Counted from the stretch's first letter, positions 17,361 to 30,343 are shown. The stretch: 64,000 nucleotides of DNA from Erpobdella octoculata (GCA_963978895.1 OZ022245.1:2312875-2376874), one strand, 5' to 3'. The notes: generated from the letters alone by a model not told the origin. Numbers and translations are program-made.

Positions 17361-18037
17361 TTTAATGTTTTTAGATTTTTCCATTGTTTAATAATCTCAT
17401 TTTATTTTTTCCAATTTGCATGATTTTAGAATATAGCATATATTATATTTGATTTTAAGGGTTTTTTTACAAAAACCACAATTTTGCTTGGATTATATTT
17501 ACTTACAATTGTTCATGAAGATTTTTTTGTTTTCCTATATTTTTATCTATACAAGTAATATAGTTTCATACTGGCTACCTCCTAAATTCTTGTCTATATT
17601 TTTAATTTTGAGTCATTATTTATATTAAAGACTGTTATTCTGTTCTTAATATTTTATTTAGTAAACTTCAAACTCAACTCTACTTGTATGATTAAATTAG
17701 GTTTTTAATGATTTATTTAGTTCTGAAAAAAATGATTATTTTATCCTAATCTCTTTTCAATCTAACTGTCACAGAAGGTGAGACAATAAACAGGATTAAC
17801 TTTTTTTACACATATTTCCATCATTTTAGACATTGTTGATGTTAAAAATTGCATCAATTGCTGAAAAGATGTTATTCAAAGGATTTCCTCTGATCTCAAA
17901 GAAGTTTTTTTGACATACCACGACGGTGGCTGCGACAACAAATTTGTCTCCCATTATTAATGACGATTCCCTCTAGCGGCAGTAGTCATAATTGATTTTA
18001 ATCTGATAATAATGTATAGGAGAGGGGGGGTTTTTAG

Positions 18038-21000
18038 GGATGCTCTCCAGTGACGTTTGCCATGGTCCTTTTCTTGAACATCTGAAATCTCTGGAGGAGA
18101 ACCAACCGCGAGTGCGAACGGTATAATAAGTGGGTATACAATATGATTATGTTTTTCACAAAGTCTTCACCTGTGTAGTTGCAAGTTATACATCTGATGA
18201 AGGTTTTATAAAAACAAAATATGGCTTTAAAAAATTTTAAAAAAATCATAACTTATTTGGGGACCTGCAGACGAAGCGTCTGAGCATTTTATGATAAGAT
18301 TTGAAACCTACGATCTTTTATATTTACTTTCGTCTGTAATTATACGCATGAGAGATCCATCGGTTCGTAGTGCTCGGCGTAGTTAGTTAGTTAGTTACCA
18401 ATATTCAATATAGGTATTAGGTGCTCGGATTATATAAAGCTTACTTAAAAGAAAATTATTTAAAAAAAAAACAGTCACAGGTTCTGAAAATACATCATGC
18501 CATTGAAAGAGCATTATTAATTTATAATATAATAAAAAAAATGCAGCCGCTGGAACAAAAAGTTATAAATAATATGACTTCATCAACAACTAGAATAATG
18601 GTGACACTGAGACAGGGAATTTGGTATGGATTGGATGACGAGGTTCGATCCAGGGGTTAGATTTTGAGTTGATTTATTAATATTTTAGTATTTAATTAAT
18701 TAATGGTGTATTTCAAGATCATGATGAATTTTAGGGTAAAACCGTAGAATCCGGGGTATAAACAAATTCTAAAAAATGTATCGGCGTAAACTCCGCCTCT
18801 TAATTTCTATGCTCCGCCTCTAGGATGGGATGTGCTTGATCGACTTAAAAATTTATTTAATTTTTTGTAAAATATTATCTAGTTTAATAATTATCAAAAA
18901 TAATTTAAAATATTGCTTAAATATAAAATGTTTGGGATGTGCTTTGATGCGAGAAGCGAAGCGTATTTACCAGACCGCAAGACCATTAAGCTGATTAGAA
19001 CACTGATCTCTATAATATTATAATATTATAGAGATCAGTGGATTAGAACAATTACCTACCACTTGTCTTCGTGAATTATTCATGTTCACAAAACAAAGAA
19101 AGCATCTATAAAGGACTGAAAATTAAAACTTGATAATTGTTTTTGTTTTTAATCTGGGCGTGTTATTCAAAGGCTCTGAAGCAGATTAAAGCAGTATTAG
19201 ATGATAAGTATATGCTCTCTTAGATGGTTAAAAAAATACATTTGACTTCTTTTTGTGACTGACTACAACTTATCCCATATTATTAAACAGTTGATAACGC
19301 AAAATATGTCAATCAAATTAGTACATTAAGTAATAATGACGAAGTCGCAGTTGTGGATTTTAGGGTTTGTCTCAAAATAAAAGGCTCAGTAGTAGATTAG
19401 GAGACTGTGCAAAGCTGTCGTTACACTTTAATGATTGAAATTAAAAAATATAGTCACTTAATTTATTTTTTTATCAATCATCACCACAATCTTAGCCATT
19501 CACATTACCGGCTTTAGTTGCCGGTCAGCTAATTTTCAGTCATTTATAGATGCTTCCTTTTCCAAGTGGCAATTTGTTCTAATTAACTTAATGGACTGAT
19601 AACAGACTAGCGAATACGCTTTGCATCGGAGCAGACCCTAATCAATTATCAACTGCTAATTTTCCGTTATTTATAGATTCTTCCTTTGTCTTGTGAACAT
19701 GAAGAATTTGCTAAAACAAGTCGCAATTGTTCTTATCAATGGTCATGCTAAAGACCAGATAATGCGCTTCGCATCTCGCATAACAACAATTTACTACATT
19801 ACTTTCAATTTTAATATTTATATTTTAATATTATTTGTTAAATAAAGTTATTGGTTATTTTGTCTGTTCTAAACATTAACACACTGGCTTTCCATTAAAT
19901 CATATAAAAAACCGCAACACTAGCTGTCAATCATTCTATTTAGACCTGTCAATCAAAATAGCGGCCATACTTGTTTTTGTTTGTACCCCGGATTCTACGG
20001 TTTTACCGAATTTTAGAATTATTAAGTAAGTTTAAATCTTAACTGAATTGAAATTTTAATTATTTTATTGATTCAGCAGAAATTGATGATCCACTTACTC
20101 AAGTAGATCAGATGGACTCAAATGCCATCATTCTCTCTATTGTTGTACCAGTAATACTGTTTGTAATCATCTTTGTCTTGCTTACTCTTGTAGCAGTGTT
20201 TGTTATAAGACAAAGAAGAGGATGTTCTGGTACTAATACCAGGTAATAAAAATGAGTTTTAATTTTCAGATGATTAAATACATATAAAATTGTTTGGATA
20301 TTTAAAGTGCATATTGTGAAACAGTTTTTATTGAGGTCATTATTATGCGTTATTTTTTTCAGGTTTTACGTATGCTTCCCAATTGGTTATGGTCCAGCAC
20401 CTCTTCAAAAAGCCTCAGAAGCTACCACTGGTGGTACGACTTAGATATTTTATAACCTTTATGTAATCGTCAAAATTTTTTAGAATTTTAACAAGTAAGG
20501 TGACAAAAAACGGTATTTTAACAAGTCCCTTAGATGTCTGGATTTTCTGGCTTTTTATTTCTTGCAAAGTATTTTTCTTTTACGACATTGGCGTTAAATA
20601 AATTTGATTTGATTTTAAAATAATATTTTTTTGAATTTATATATGTAAACATTTATTTAATTGTGTTTGATTTGTTTTTCTTTCGAGAAGCGAGCCTATA
20701 TTTGAAATTTCAGCTCGATTGGATGACTGGAAGTTAGTTAATTTTAACTTTCAAGGTTTGCAAACATTCAAGCAAACAGGCGAGACCGTGTTTGAAGTTA
20801 ATATAAAGGATTTAAAAATAAAAGTAAAATTCTTTTTTGTTATACTTTACAGATTGTACAAGTGCTGGAGTCGTTCCTAAAACATCTTGCTTTAGCTTCT
20901 CGGGTTCCGTTACCAAGACCGAAGCTACGAATGAAAGGTCATCCCTCCTCATTGATACTCAAGATGAGCTTCCTGTAGATGAAAGTCCCAAACCACCTCC

Positions 21001-21619
21001 CAGAAGAAATCCACAATCATCTGAAGGAAATAAGGTCCCGATGGCTCTTGCTGTCAGCCGACTGGAGCCTTTGCATTTGGTTCGGCAGATGCCTCAGAGA
21101 GATTACGAAGAACTGCTCGATTACTTACTGTCTTCAAATAATTCTGAGGCATCGACAGCTCCGCCTGCTGTGGCGCCACACGTCCAGACATCACAAGGCA
21201 CACCGCGGGTGGGTACTTCTCGTATGTCTCACACTACTCCTTCTAGCCTTATGCCACATTTTTCGAATTGGCACGATGGACTTGTGGCAAGTTCAGCTTG
21301 TCGCTGCCATCTGGGATATTGCTCAAACGCTCTCTCGGTACGTTCCCAGCATCGCCACGTCGAACTGCCGAGGCAAAATCGTCACGATCGTGAATCGCCC
21401 CAGTACGAGACTCTGCAGAGGAACCCTCTTGGTCACGACTACGACCCCGTCTACGTTCCACGTCACGACCCTATAGCCATGTTACGAAGGGTGGACAACG
21501 AGACCGGCTATATCAAAAGCCTCCAGTCGAGGGGAGCACCTAACAGCAATAATCGACGAGGTCAACCACCTGCAGAAAACCTTACGCATTCCACCGAAGG
21601 GCATTCAACTATCACTTGA
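18038..21619 (+). CDS. Single-pass membrane protein, unrecognised, at least five exons
   Basis: Compatible exons are 18038-18120 (possible ATG 18040), 18421-18655, 20077-20242 (or from 20080), 20363-20433 and 20853-21619 (TGA). Phases 0, 1, 2 and 1 agree. The N-terminal part is Lys- and helix-rich (VLGLYKAYLKENYLKKKQSQ). The third exon encodes one transmembrane helix (IILSIVVPVILFVIIFVLLT, continuing LVAVFVI) followed by RQRRGC, so the C-terminus should be cytoplasmic. The tail of about 280 residues is disordered, with PKPPPRRNP (SH3-like) and tyrosine motifs DYEELL and QYETL that could recruit SH2 or adaptor proteins. No signal peptide is seen; either it is a type III protein or a first exon was missed. 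Polyadenylation signal AATAAA is at 22052. The first two exons are less certain than the last three. Confidence 0.6.
18735..20007. mobile_element. DNA transposon/MITE with 9-bp TSD (Mutator- or Merlin-like)
   Basis: Terminal inverted repeats of about 32 bp (GGTAAAACCGTAGAATCC at 18735, its complement ending at 20007) differ at one position. GAATTTTAG flanks both sides (18726-18734 and 20008-20016). A 9-bp duplication is typical of Mutator-like elements and occurs in Merlin. Internal subterminal inverted repeats (about 19040-19140 against 19540-19740) make it foldback-like. No transposase ORF is present. It lies in the intron before the transmembrane exon of the membrane protein gene. Confidence 0.8.
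19001..19040. repeat. Perfect 40-bp palindrome
   Basis: CACTGATCTCTATAATATTA is followed directly by its own reverse complement, inside the transposon at 18735-20007. Its CACTG/CAGTG tips look like a collapsed pair of CACTA-type termini, which is an inference. Confidence 0.9.
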
Positions 21620-22416
21620 ACTTTTTCTTTTAAGTATTTGTTAACTTGTGATTTTATAGAATATTTAAGATGAGCATTTGTTTTTATCATCAACAGCTGA
21701 ATTCCCTCATGAGCTTGTGCTAAGATATGTATTGCACCCAGCTGACCAATTCTGATTGTTTAATAACCTTTATTATTGCAATTTTTTTTTTGCTTTCTCG
21801 CAGCACAATTTTGATCTTTTTTATTTGTAGATTCTATGACACTATTTTAAAAGGATGTCTCTCAATGTCTAGGACGACCCTCACTGATCTTTGGTTTCAC
21901 TTTCAGCTTATTTTTCTTTAAATTTTAGATTCCACTTTTATTAAATAGTTAGTTTTCTTAGTTGTAACTCATAATGATATTTAAATTTTTTTTTGCTTCA
22001 ACTTCCAGTCTGAAAATGATATCTTTGTATTGTTGCAATTGTATGTTACTGAATAAAATTACTGATGTTATTAGTGTTTTATTTGACATTTCAGTTCTGA
22101 TAATTGTTCGTTGTTAGTTTCTAGTGTGGTTGAAGTGAGGTATTGGGAACTTAAATAGACTTGAGGATAAAGAAAATATTTAGAAAGTTTCAAAGAAATG
22201 AAGCATGTAAATGATAAAAATGTCACAAATTATTAAATTTTTGAAGAATAAAATCATTTAAAACAAAATTCAAATAAATAAGAACATGCACATCACTAAA
22301 TCAAGGAATGCTTTCATGATTTCCATCACTACGAGTCATTCATAAAAACAAACTAATTGTCACATCGATACGAAACACCACGGAAACGGGGACTGGAATT
22401 TTCACAATGGCTCAAA

Positions 22417-25400
22417 CTAGAAACAGTTGCTGGGCAGACAGTGGGGGAAAGACGATACGACGTGGGCGTCCCACTCGGAGGTCAAGGAGAGCTTGCTGCG
22501 GAGGATCGATGACAACATCTCCGTCTCGTTCTGATTGGTTGCAACGACTGTTTTTTTGGCTTGATGCCTATGACGACAAATCAAAGGTTAAAAGAAAATT
22601 ATTTATTCTTTACCAGTACCATTAAATTCTTCAGTCATCTGGAAAAAGTGGTAAAACAAAATAGGTGAGAAAAAAATAATGTAAAATGCATTACTTTAGA
22701 TTTTCGAGAGACTGATTGAGAACGAGAGCTTTCCTACTGAGACTTTTGATGAAGCTAGATATAAACAGCTTTTTCAATTCGTTCGGTAGGAGCGACAACT
22801 GACGAAAGAAAAAATGTTACGTCACATATTTTTTGCTCTCACGAGAAAGATAATTAATGTTTAATAGATTAAATAATATTTAAAAAGTTTTATTCTAAAC
22901 ATAATATAATAGAGTGATTAAAAAAAAATATTTCGTTCATTTTTGTTCAAGTTTAAAACTGGCTAACCTCATTCAGGAATTCTGAAACCATCGACTTTGA
23001 GACGTTGACCGGTTTGAAGACATCACTGTGATTTGCAAATAAATAATTGAGACGTGATGCATAGAAATTAAATAATAAACATACCTTTATATAATTAAAT
23101 AGCGTAACATTTGATGACAAATAAACTGTATCACAATGACATTATAAACTAAAAAAACTGACTGTAACATTATCATCATCACACCAGAAAACTCGTTGAA
23201 TTTATTACCTCTATATAATCCATTGAAAAGAAAAAAAAACAAAATTACAAATAAAATATAGTACTAAAATGAGAAAAACGCCTGGGTACATGGAGAAAAG
23301 AATTAAAATTAATTATATATGTATAACTAAAAATAAGCTATAAATAATGTCGTGGCGACGTTAAAAAACCTGTAACATCATCATCACACCTGAAGACCGG
23401 TTGAACTTTTGACCTCTCGCTCCACAGTCGACTCAGCTGTGCGACGATGAACTTGTTCCTTGCCTCGTTGTACTCTTCGCACCAGCAGATCATGAAAACC
23501 TCTGAAGTGTCAAGGTCAATCAGGCAGGTCGGTTGGAGGGAGAACATGACCGATTTCAAGATAGATTCAAGTTCTTTTTCTGATTGCTGTGTCAGATTTT
23601 GATATTATAATAAAATAATTCTTAATATTATAAAAAATAATTCTTAATATTATAAAAAATAATTCTTAATATTATAAAAATAATTCTTAATATTATAAAA
23701 AATAATTCTTAATATTATAAAAATAATTCTTAATATTATAAAAAATAATTCTTAGTATTATAAAAAATAATTCTTAATATTATAAAAAATAATTATCATT
23801 ATAAAAAAATTTCTTAATATTATAAAAACTAATCCTTAATGAGTAATCATATTTATTATTTATAATCAATATGTAATTTAAATGTGTTATTATATATTAG
23901 AACTTTGAACAATATGTTATTTTTATCTAAAAATGATATCAGACAGCCCTTGTTCGTGTATTTAATAACAAAACTTTGGTTTATTTTTCAGAATTTTTAA
24001 CTACATTCAGCAAATACGCTCACTATACAAAACTGTAAAACTGAAAGTATGCACTGCTGCAATTGTTTTTTTACCATAAACAATCCTTGAAGGTGCAACT
24101 CGGGTGCGAAAATGGAACTTTTTGACTCCAGCAGTCGACATCTGTGCCTCCTCTGCGGCAGAACAAACTGGAGCAGTGTCTTCAACATCTGAAACATTAT
24201 AAATGATTTAATGTTTTATCAAATGAACAAGTAAGCCAATGCAGAGCAGACTAAAAGCACATATGTTTTAGCGAATTATTTTGATCAATACTAAATATGA
24301 TAAGCCGAATTAATAATATGAAACAACATTTCAAACACATTATCAACATTATAAAGCTTAATACAGACCTTAAATCAGTTTAAAGCAATGCAAAAATCAT
24401 TGGCCGATATGACGAAATCCGTACACCCACCAGCAGTTAGATTACTGAGTCAACCAGATCCCAAAAAATAAAATTTCAAGGTTGGTCATGACACAAAACT
24501 TCTCCAGGTCAGCCTAGAACCCCCTCTAACCACCTGGCACGTAGCTGACCTTATTGATAGCATCAAGATCAGTCCCGACCACGACAACCTGGTGACCTTG
24601 GCAGAGATAACCGAGCAGAGAGTTGTGAAGGAGATTCATTGTCTTCGTGCCCCTCATCTCGGAGAAGAGAGTTTCTTCGATCTTGAAATTTGGAGAAATT
24701 TTGTATTATAACATGTGAAGACGATTTCATAAAGATCTTTTTTTTTAAATAAGGAATCATGAAAAATATAAAAAATAACTTGAAAAATTACTATCTGTTA
24801 AATTTGTATGAGCCCTTTTGAAATAAATCACTATTTATTAGATTTGCATTAAGCCTTTTGAGATTCTAATAATGCATAATAATTTACTGGCAGGCATATC
24901 TCTGTGATTGATATTCTCTTTTTAAGCTCTACGTTATTAGTTCTTGGTTAGTGCAAAGAAAAACAAGTAAAGGAAAAAACGAGTTTTTCGACACAAACTT
25001 TTATTTCAAATACACTCGATTTAGAAATATGAAAGATGTTCAAATTAAGACTATTTTTTTAATTGAATCATGTATTGTCATCTAATATAAAGCAATGCTG
25101 AAAATTTCAGCTTCCTAGCTAGTCAAAAAAGCTGGTTAAATTTCACTTGCAAGATTTGCGTACATAGAAAGCCACACACACACACACAAACAGTATAAAA
25201 GTACCTAAATAAAAGTATGTAAAAACAAATATACCCTGTATTCACCGCAGAGATTCCTCTTATCTGTTATTTCAACCAGTCTTTTTAGATCCTCCTTTAC
25301 AATCGTATAACCAGTTGTTGCGTTCTTTGTCATAAAAACAAACAAACATAAATATAAGTAAAATTAAATAATTACACAATTAAAAAAAAAAAATAATCAT

Positions 25401-26321
25401 CTTTTCACAGTGCTTTGTTTAGCTCACAACGTGTTTATCGTCAAGGCTTAATTACTCAATTTTGAACTTCTTCCTGTTATTCAATTTTTCGCAAATTTTG
25501 TAAACAAGTTTTGAAGTTCTGATATGCTTAGATTTAATTTAAACGTGTCTCAACTAAGACAATTAACAAGTCTCGAAAAGTGTCTTGGGTAACTCTAAAA
25601 AAAACTCTTTAAATTAAAAATTTTTTAAATAAACACTGTTTTCAAAAAAACTATTTTCAAATGCTCCACTTGCTTGCAGCAACGATAAGTTTAAAACAAC
25701 TACCAATAATTTTTAAAAAAATTTAAAAAAGGTTTAACAATTTATAAATAAAAAAGAACACACATTGGCCAAAGTTATTCTCAACTGAAGGACGCACTTT
25801 GCTAGCCACTGGAAACAGACATCTTTCCAGAGAAGAAAATGTTGCAGTTGACTATAATTCGGAATCAAACAGAGAGAATGTGTGTCCGTTTCTCCTTCTT
25901 TATTGTCAGCTCCAAATACCACTGCAGCAGTAGCCATCTTCTTCTCTGTAGAGTGGTAAAACTTTGCTTCAAGAAATGACTCGCTGGGATTTCTCATCAT
26001 CTCTCCACAAAGAATCTGTCGTCCGATAAAACCAATTGACTCAAGTTCTAGGCTATCTATCCTCGGACAGTCCTCCTCTGAAGTTGGCATCTTGCTGACA
26101 ATCCAAACATTGCGAATCTTTGGGCCACAGATGTTATCCCAGTAGTTCAGCACCACCGCCTGGATCATGCAATTTTCGTCAAAGCCATCAACGTAAAATA
26201 TCGGGAACTTGCTACAAGAAACTTTTGACTGCTCAGAAGAGTTTGAGTTGGAATATTCAAAAGGATTTGTTGATTCAACACTCCTGTCGGAAAATATAGC
26301 AACGCCGTCATCGGCTTCCAT
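22417..26321 (-). CDS. C9orf72: C9orf72 orthologue, eight exons
   Basis: C9orf72 is a DENN-module protein that forms a complex with SMCR8 and WDR41 and acts in autophagy-lysosome regulation and as a small-GTPase regulator. Exons on the minus strand are 26321-25764, 25324-25235, 24681-24550, 24188-24075, 23586-23390, 23025-22968, 22798-22695 and 22567-22417. All junctions are GT-AG with matching phases, giving 1404 nt or 467 aa, against 481 in human. Exon 1 carries the longin/uDENN part (VVLNYWDNICGPKIRNVWIV, then GRQILCGEMMRN). Later exons carry family landmarks such as LLGYLCQGHQVVVVGTDLDA, FVLPQRRHRCRLLE, CLIDLDTSEV and SMVSEFLNE. The last junction uses a donor overlapping an in-frame TAA, so an unspliced message would end about 49 residues early. 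Introns hold an AT minisatellite and a dispersed repeat. The gene lies head-to-head with COPS9. Confidence 0.93.
23600..23835. repeat. AT-rich minisatellite in C9orf72 intron
   Basis: About ten units of TAAAAAATAATTCTTAATAT, 22-24 bp each, lie just upstream (gene sense) of the acceptor at 23586. Confidence 0.95.
24965..25215. repeat. Dispersed repeat, family copy 1
   Basis: It runs from AAACGAGTTTTTCGACACAA through GCTGAAAATTTCAGCTTCC to a (CA)n tract and CCTAAATAAAAGT. A second long copy is at 63470-63745 and two partial copies are at 40342-40510 and 40943-41135. No coding; it lies in a C9orf72 intron. Confidence 0.85.
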
Positions 26322-27455
26322 TTTCTCATTAAAATTAAATATAAAAATGTCGGTGCTATATTGGCAGAGTGCACTGGAACTATAACTGTAACACTAAATT
26401 TGACTAAATAAAAGCAATCGCGACTCGGCACTTTTTATGCAGATACACCGGTATGCCTTTTTAATAAATTAATATTAATAATAAGACACGAAGAAGAGAG
26501 TATTTGTTTTAGACTTGAGTCTAAAATTTAGACTTGTTGTTGTTTACACTTTTCAGCGTTTTTTTTTCAGGAATTATTTTTTTTGCTCTAGTTTATTTCG
26601 CAAAAATGTATTAAAAAACTTTTACTCTACATTTAATTATAAAAAATTAAACAATTTATTTAATATTAAATTTGACATCAATTAACTTTAAACAGTTGAA
26701 GAAAAGAATCGGGTTCAAAACTAAAGAAATTTACAATACAACTCCAAAATTTTAAAATTTATATTTTTATAATAAAATAAAAATTGTAATTATTAAAAGT
26801 GACTTCAATTAGGCTATTTTAGTAGAAATATCGATGAGCGACTAAGTGACGTTTTAGTTATTAATTAATATAAAAATAAAATACAGTTTTAATAAAAAAA
26901 TAAAATTGTACAAAGTTATTATGTTTAGATAAGTAAAATTTATAAAAAAGCAACTATTTTTGTCTTGCGGATTATCTAATAAGTAATGTGTCTTGCGCGT
27001 ATGAATACGTTATTCACTTGGCGCATTGAAAGTTGAAAGGCAAGCAACCTTGAAAATCTTGGCTGCCAAGTTGTCGATGTCGTGCGTGAGATCGTTTGCA
27101 CGTGCATTTTTTCTAATTTCTTTGCCTGTGTAAACTCATTAATGGTTAGCAGTTGAGTAGTTTTCTTAACTTACTTGCACACTTTGTTAGTTTCAGTATT
27201 TTTTTAATTTTTTCGTATTACAACATTGTTGGTGTTGAGGGATTTGCATCTATCTAAATCTAATCTTAAATCTTAAATGGAGGTTTTTACTTTAAAACAT
27301 TCTATTTCCATGATTTTTAAAATTGATTGCTCGTATTTGATTGATGCATGTTAAAAGACGAGTGACAAGTTCATTTTTGATCAGCAATTTACGTCCCTGC
27401 ATTTAGTCGTCTCACAGCGTTTTTCATTTTTCTAGTATTCTAGTCACAAGACAAA
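26322..27455. promoter_or_regulatory. Shared 5' region between C9orf72 (-) and COPS9 (+)
   Basis: This 1134-bp AT-rich interval separates two divergent start codons and must hold both promoters or one bidirectional promoter. I see no confident TATA box or defined factor site. Confidence 0.4.
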
Positions 27456-28077
27456 ATGAAATCGGTCATGGCTGCTGATGAGATGTTCCCTGAAGGAGTT
27501 AGACCGTACATGGCATACATGGATGTTGATGAGGTAAATAGTAATGCTGTAAAATAATAATGAAATTATAATAGACACGATAATATAAGAGATGCAAGTT
27601 ATATAAGAAGGGTAAAATTTTTGTCTCCTGTGGATAATCACTGGTGCATTTACTCTTAAGATTTTGTTTATTTTTTTAAGGCGGGTGGTTCGAGTTTGAT
27701 GCTGATGGATCTGAGTGATCTGACTGCCAATGACAAGATGCTGCACGGTGATTTCGACAATGGTTGGTTTTGAACTGTACTTTGAAGATTTTGTTTTTTG
27801 GAAAATTAATTTCATGTCTTACTTGGAATTCCGGTGGCAATCAACAAGTATCTCTTAGCTAGCTGTACTAAAACTTAAATCTGTCCTTTTGTGGGGCAAT
27901 CACCCATAGCTGAATTTAATTATGTTAATATTATATCACTAAAAATGCAAGTAGTTTTTGGTTTATCTAGAAGATGCAAACTGATTTTTTAGTTTTTGTT
28001 TTTAACTATTAAATACAACAAAAAGTTTTCTTGTTTTTCAAGACTTCAGAGATGTCTTCGATGATGACGATATTTGA
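27456..28077 (+). CDS. COPS9: COP9 signalosome subunit 9 (acidic CSN-associated protein)
   Basis: COPS9 is the small acidic ninth subunit of the COP9 signalosome, which removes NEDD8 from cullin-RING ubiquitin ligases in the nucleus and cytosol. Exons 27456-27533, 27681-27762 and 28043-28077 (TGA) have GT-AG borders and phases 0 and 1, giving 64 aa against 57 in human. The N-terminal DEMFPEGVRPYM, the central DEAGGSSLMLMDL and the C-terminal acidic FRDVFDDDDI are family hallmarks; the Phe/Asp-rich tail anchors the subunit in the complex. The human Gln after Ile is missing. A polyadenylation signal AATAAA lies at 28249. Confidence 0.95.
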
Positions 28078-28254
28078 GAAGTGGCAAGTGAAAGGATTGG
28101 ATGGTAATATTCTAGAGGAATTATATTGATGATTGGTTGGAATTGAAAGGTAATTTTCTAGAGGAATTACATTGATGACTGGTTGGAGTTTTTAATCTTC
28201 ATAGTTTTATTGACTCGATTTTTTATTGTTGTTTGAAAGGTGTGGTTTAATAAA

Positions 28255-29278
28255 AGTGTTATTTGTATTAATATTCATTATATTTATTTTTCTCATTTGT
28301 AATGAGACTTACAAAACATAATATTTGCAAAAATATTGCCTTGAGGCTAAATGTAACACATAAGCTTGGCCATGCATATTTTTTCTTTCATAAGGGTTGT
28401 TTAGTTAGTTAACTTACTATTTACTTAGTGTACCATGATGAACTCATGGTCGATTATGTTGTCAATATTTTTCTGTAGCAAGTCATTGAGGGCAAGGGCT
28501 TGTAATTTATGTGTGGCAGTTTTGAGGTGTTTAGAAATTTGTTTAACAATCTTTAGTGTGGCAGGAGTCTGCTGATTTCTAGGCTAGAGGACAAGTGTTT
28601 CTCTGAAAAGCTTTTGGTTGTAGCTGCAGGTATTTTACCTAGGGGGAGGGAAGCAGTTCACAAACTTGGAGGTCAGCCACTGCAGATCTTCTTAAGATGA
28701 GTCGCAGAGATGAAAAGGGCAAACAGAGATGACAAGCTCTGTCACCTTTGAACTTAAATGCGATTTAGCAGATAGTATTATGTGCAAAAGAGGCTAAATA
28801 AGTTTATATAGTTATTGATCAACTGTTCGTGTTAGTGTGAAATTTACTAAAAACCAGAGTAATAGTAGAATATAATGTAGCTTCTTATGCTACATTGAAA
28901 TTCAACTGTATGTGCAGACATATGACAACAACACTTCATTAAGGTTTAGCAAAGGTTATTTTAAATCTGAATTAGTGTGAATTTACATAATAATGATAAT
29001 AATAATTACTATTATTGTTCAAAGTCACAGCTTTCTCTGCTGGTTTTCTTGATTGTAAATCCACCGGATTTCTAAGGTCTTCTTTTTTCTTTTTCATTGA
29101 ATCAAAGCACTTTTCGGAGGATACTGGCAGTTAATTGTGCGTTGCTGATGCCTAAAGATTTTTTATATTTTATAACTATCTAGGTTAAATAGATAGTTGG
29201 TGTTTGGCTGGGGGTTGTTTGGTAATATGTTTAACTTTATTTATTCATTGAAAAAAATAGAGCTATTAAGCTGGTGAT
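28255..29278. other. Intergenic, no gene seen
   Basis: AT-rich sequence without coding support or clear repeats. Confidence 0.5.
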
Positions 29279-30100
29279 GGGATACATCCCCAGCATCCAC
29301 AATGGTGGGACCGCACCTGCTAGGGAGTAGGAATCACGGAAGATTCAATTTTAGTTGTTGTTTTGAATTACGACGCTTAGTTCGTCACCCATAAGATCGC
29401 AAGTGGTCTTATATCTAGTCCTTGGGACGCTGTGAGTCCATCTTGTTTTAGTGCTGTATTTTAGGAGTATTTGGAGAGTCGTGTTCATTGTCTTTGAGTG
29501 CCGAATACCCATTGAATAGTTATCAGTTGTGCCCAGTGTCTTTGGGTGCTATATAACCGTTGGTTATCTATGTTGTTACATTTAATGTGCATTTGTTTTT
29601 GGGGGCTGTGTACCCGTTGGTTGATTAGCGTGCGTGTGTTCTTCGTGTATTGCTTGGGATATTGAGAACCCAGGTATTATTTTATTTGTGTTGTAACTTA
29701 GGGTGCTGAAAGCCTCTTTATCGATTTTTACTATAAGCTATTGAGGCATACTGAGTCTTTGCATCACAGACACCTTGCAACATAAAGTTGCAGCAACACC
29801 GACTAGAAGTTGACGGCATTTACTGCATTTTAGCTTTAAAAGAAGCTGCAGACATTATCTATATATGCAGACAAATTTGGCAGTCGTGCATTGCAGTTGT
29901 GTTGTGTTGGATACTTTCTATATTAACAAAAATATCTTCACAAATATTGTCTTTAGGTCCTATATATTGTCTTCAATAGGTCCCATATATTTATGTCTTC
30001 ACTCTCAAGGGAAATATTATCAGAATTTCTTGAAGAAACCACTCCTATATGAGACAAAATTGCTCAAAAAGTGTGTTGGAGCTGTAAAGCTGTAAACAGG
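29279..30100 (+). repeat. Dispersed repeat R, copy 1
   Basis: This segment is marked by recurring GTGTCTTTGGGTGCCG-type motifs and CTTGCAACATAAAGTTGCAG. The 3' half matches 32271-32730 and the 5' half matches 43801-44180 (and the tandem copy). No protein is encoded. It could be the terminal or UTR part of a retroelement; copies 1 and 2 are direct repeats about 2.6 kb apart, but no element joining them is evident. Confidence 0.7.
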
Positions 30101-30343
30101 GCTGTAACTAGCTCAAAAAATTACTGGGGCACTTTTGCAGAGAAAACCAACTGAGGGAAAATTCAGGAATTGTAAAACTCTTGAAACATTTGGAAAAAAA
30201 GTCTTCCACTATATCATCGAGAATGTCAATTGTGCATGATGGCACGTTCTTAGTAGACCAGTGCATTTTCCAGCTAAAATGAAATGAAAACATAATAGTA
30301 TATGGTTTTGATATGCTGTTATTTCAGAACTTTAAAAAATACC

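Noticed and set aside
21249..21476. Frames overlapping the membrane protein's last exon
   Set aside because: They are shadows in other frames of the 20853-21619 exon.
23600..23835. CRISPR-like regular repeat
   Set aside because: Units are contiguous without spacers, AT-only and intronic in a eukaryotic gene.
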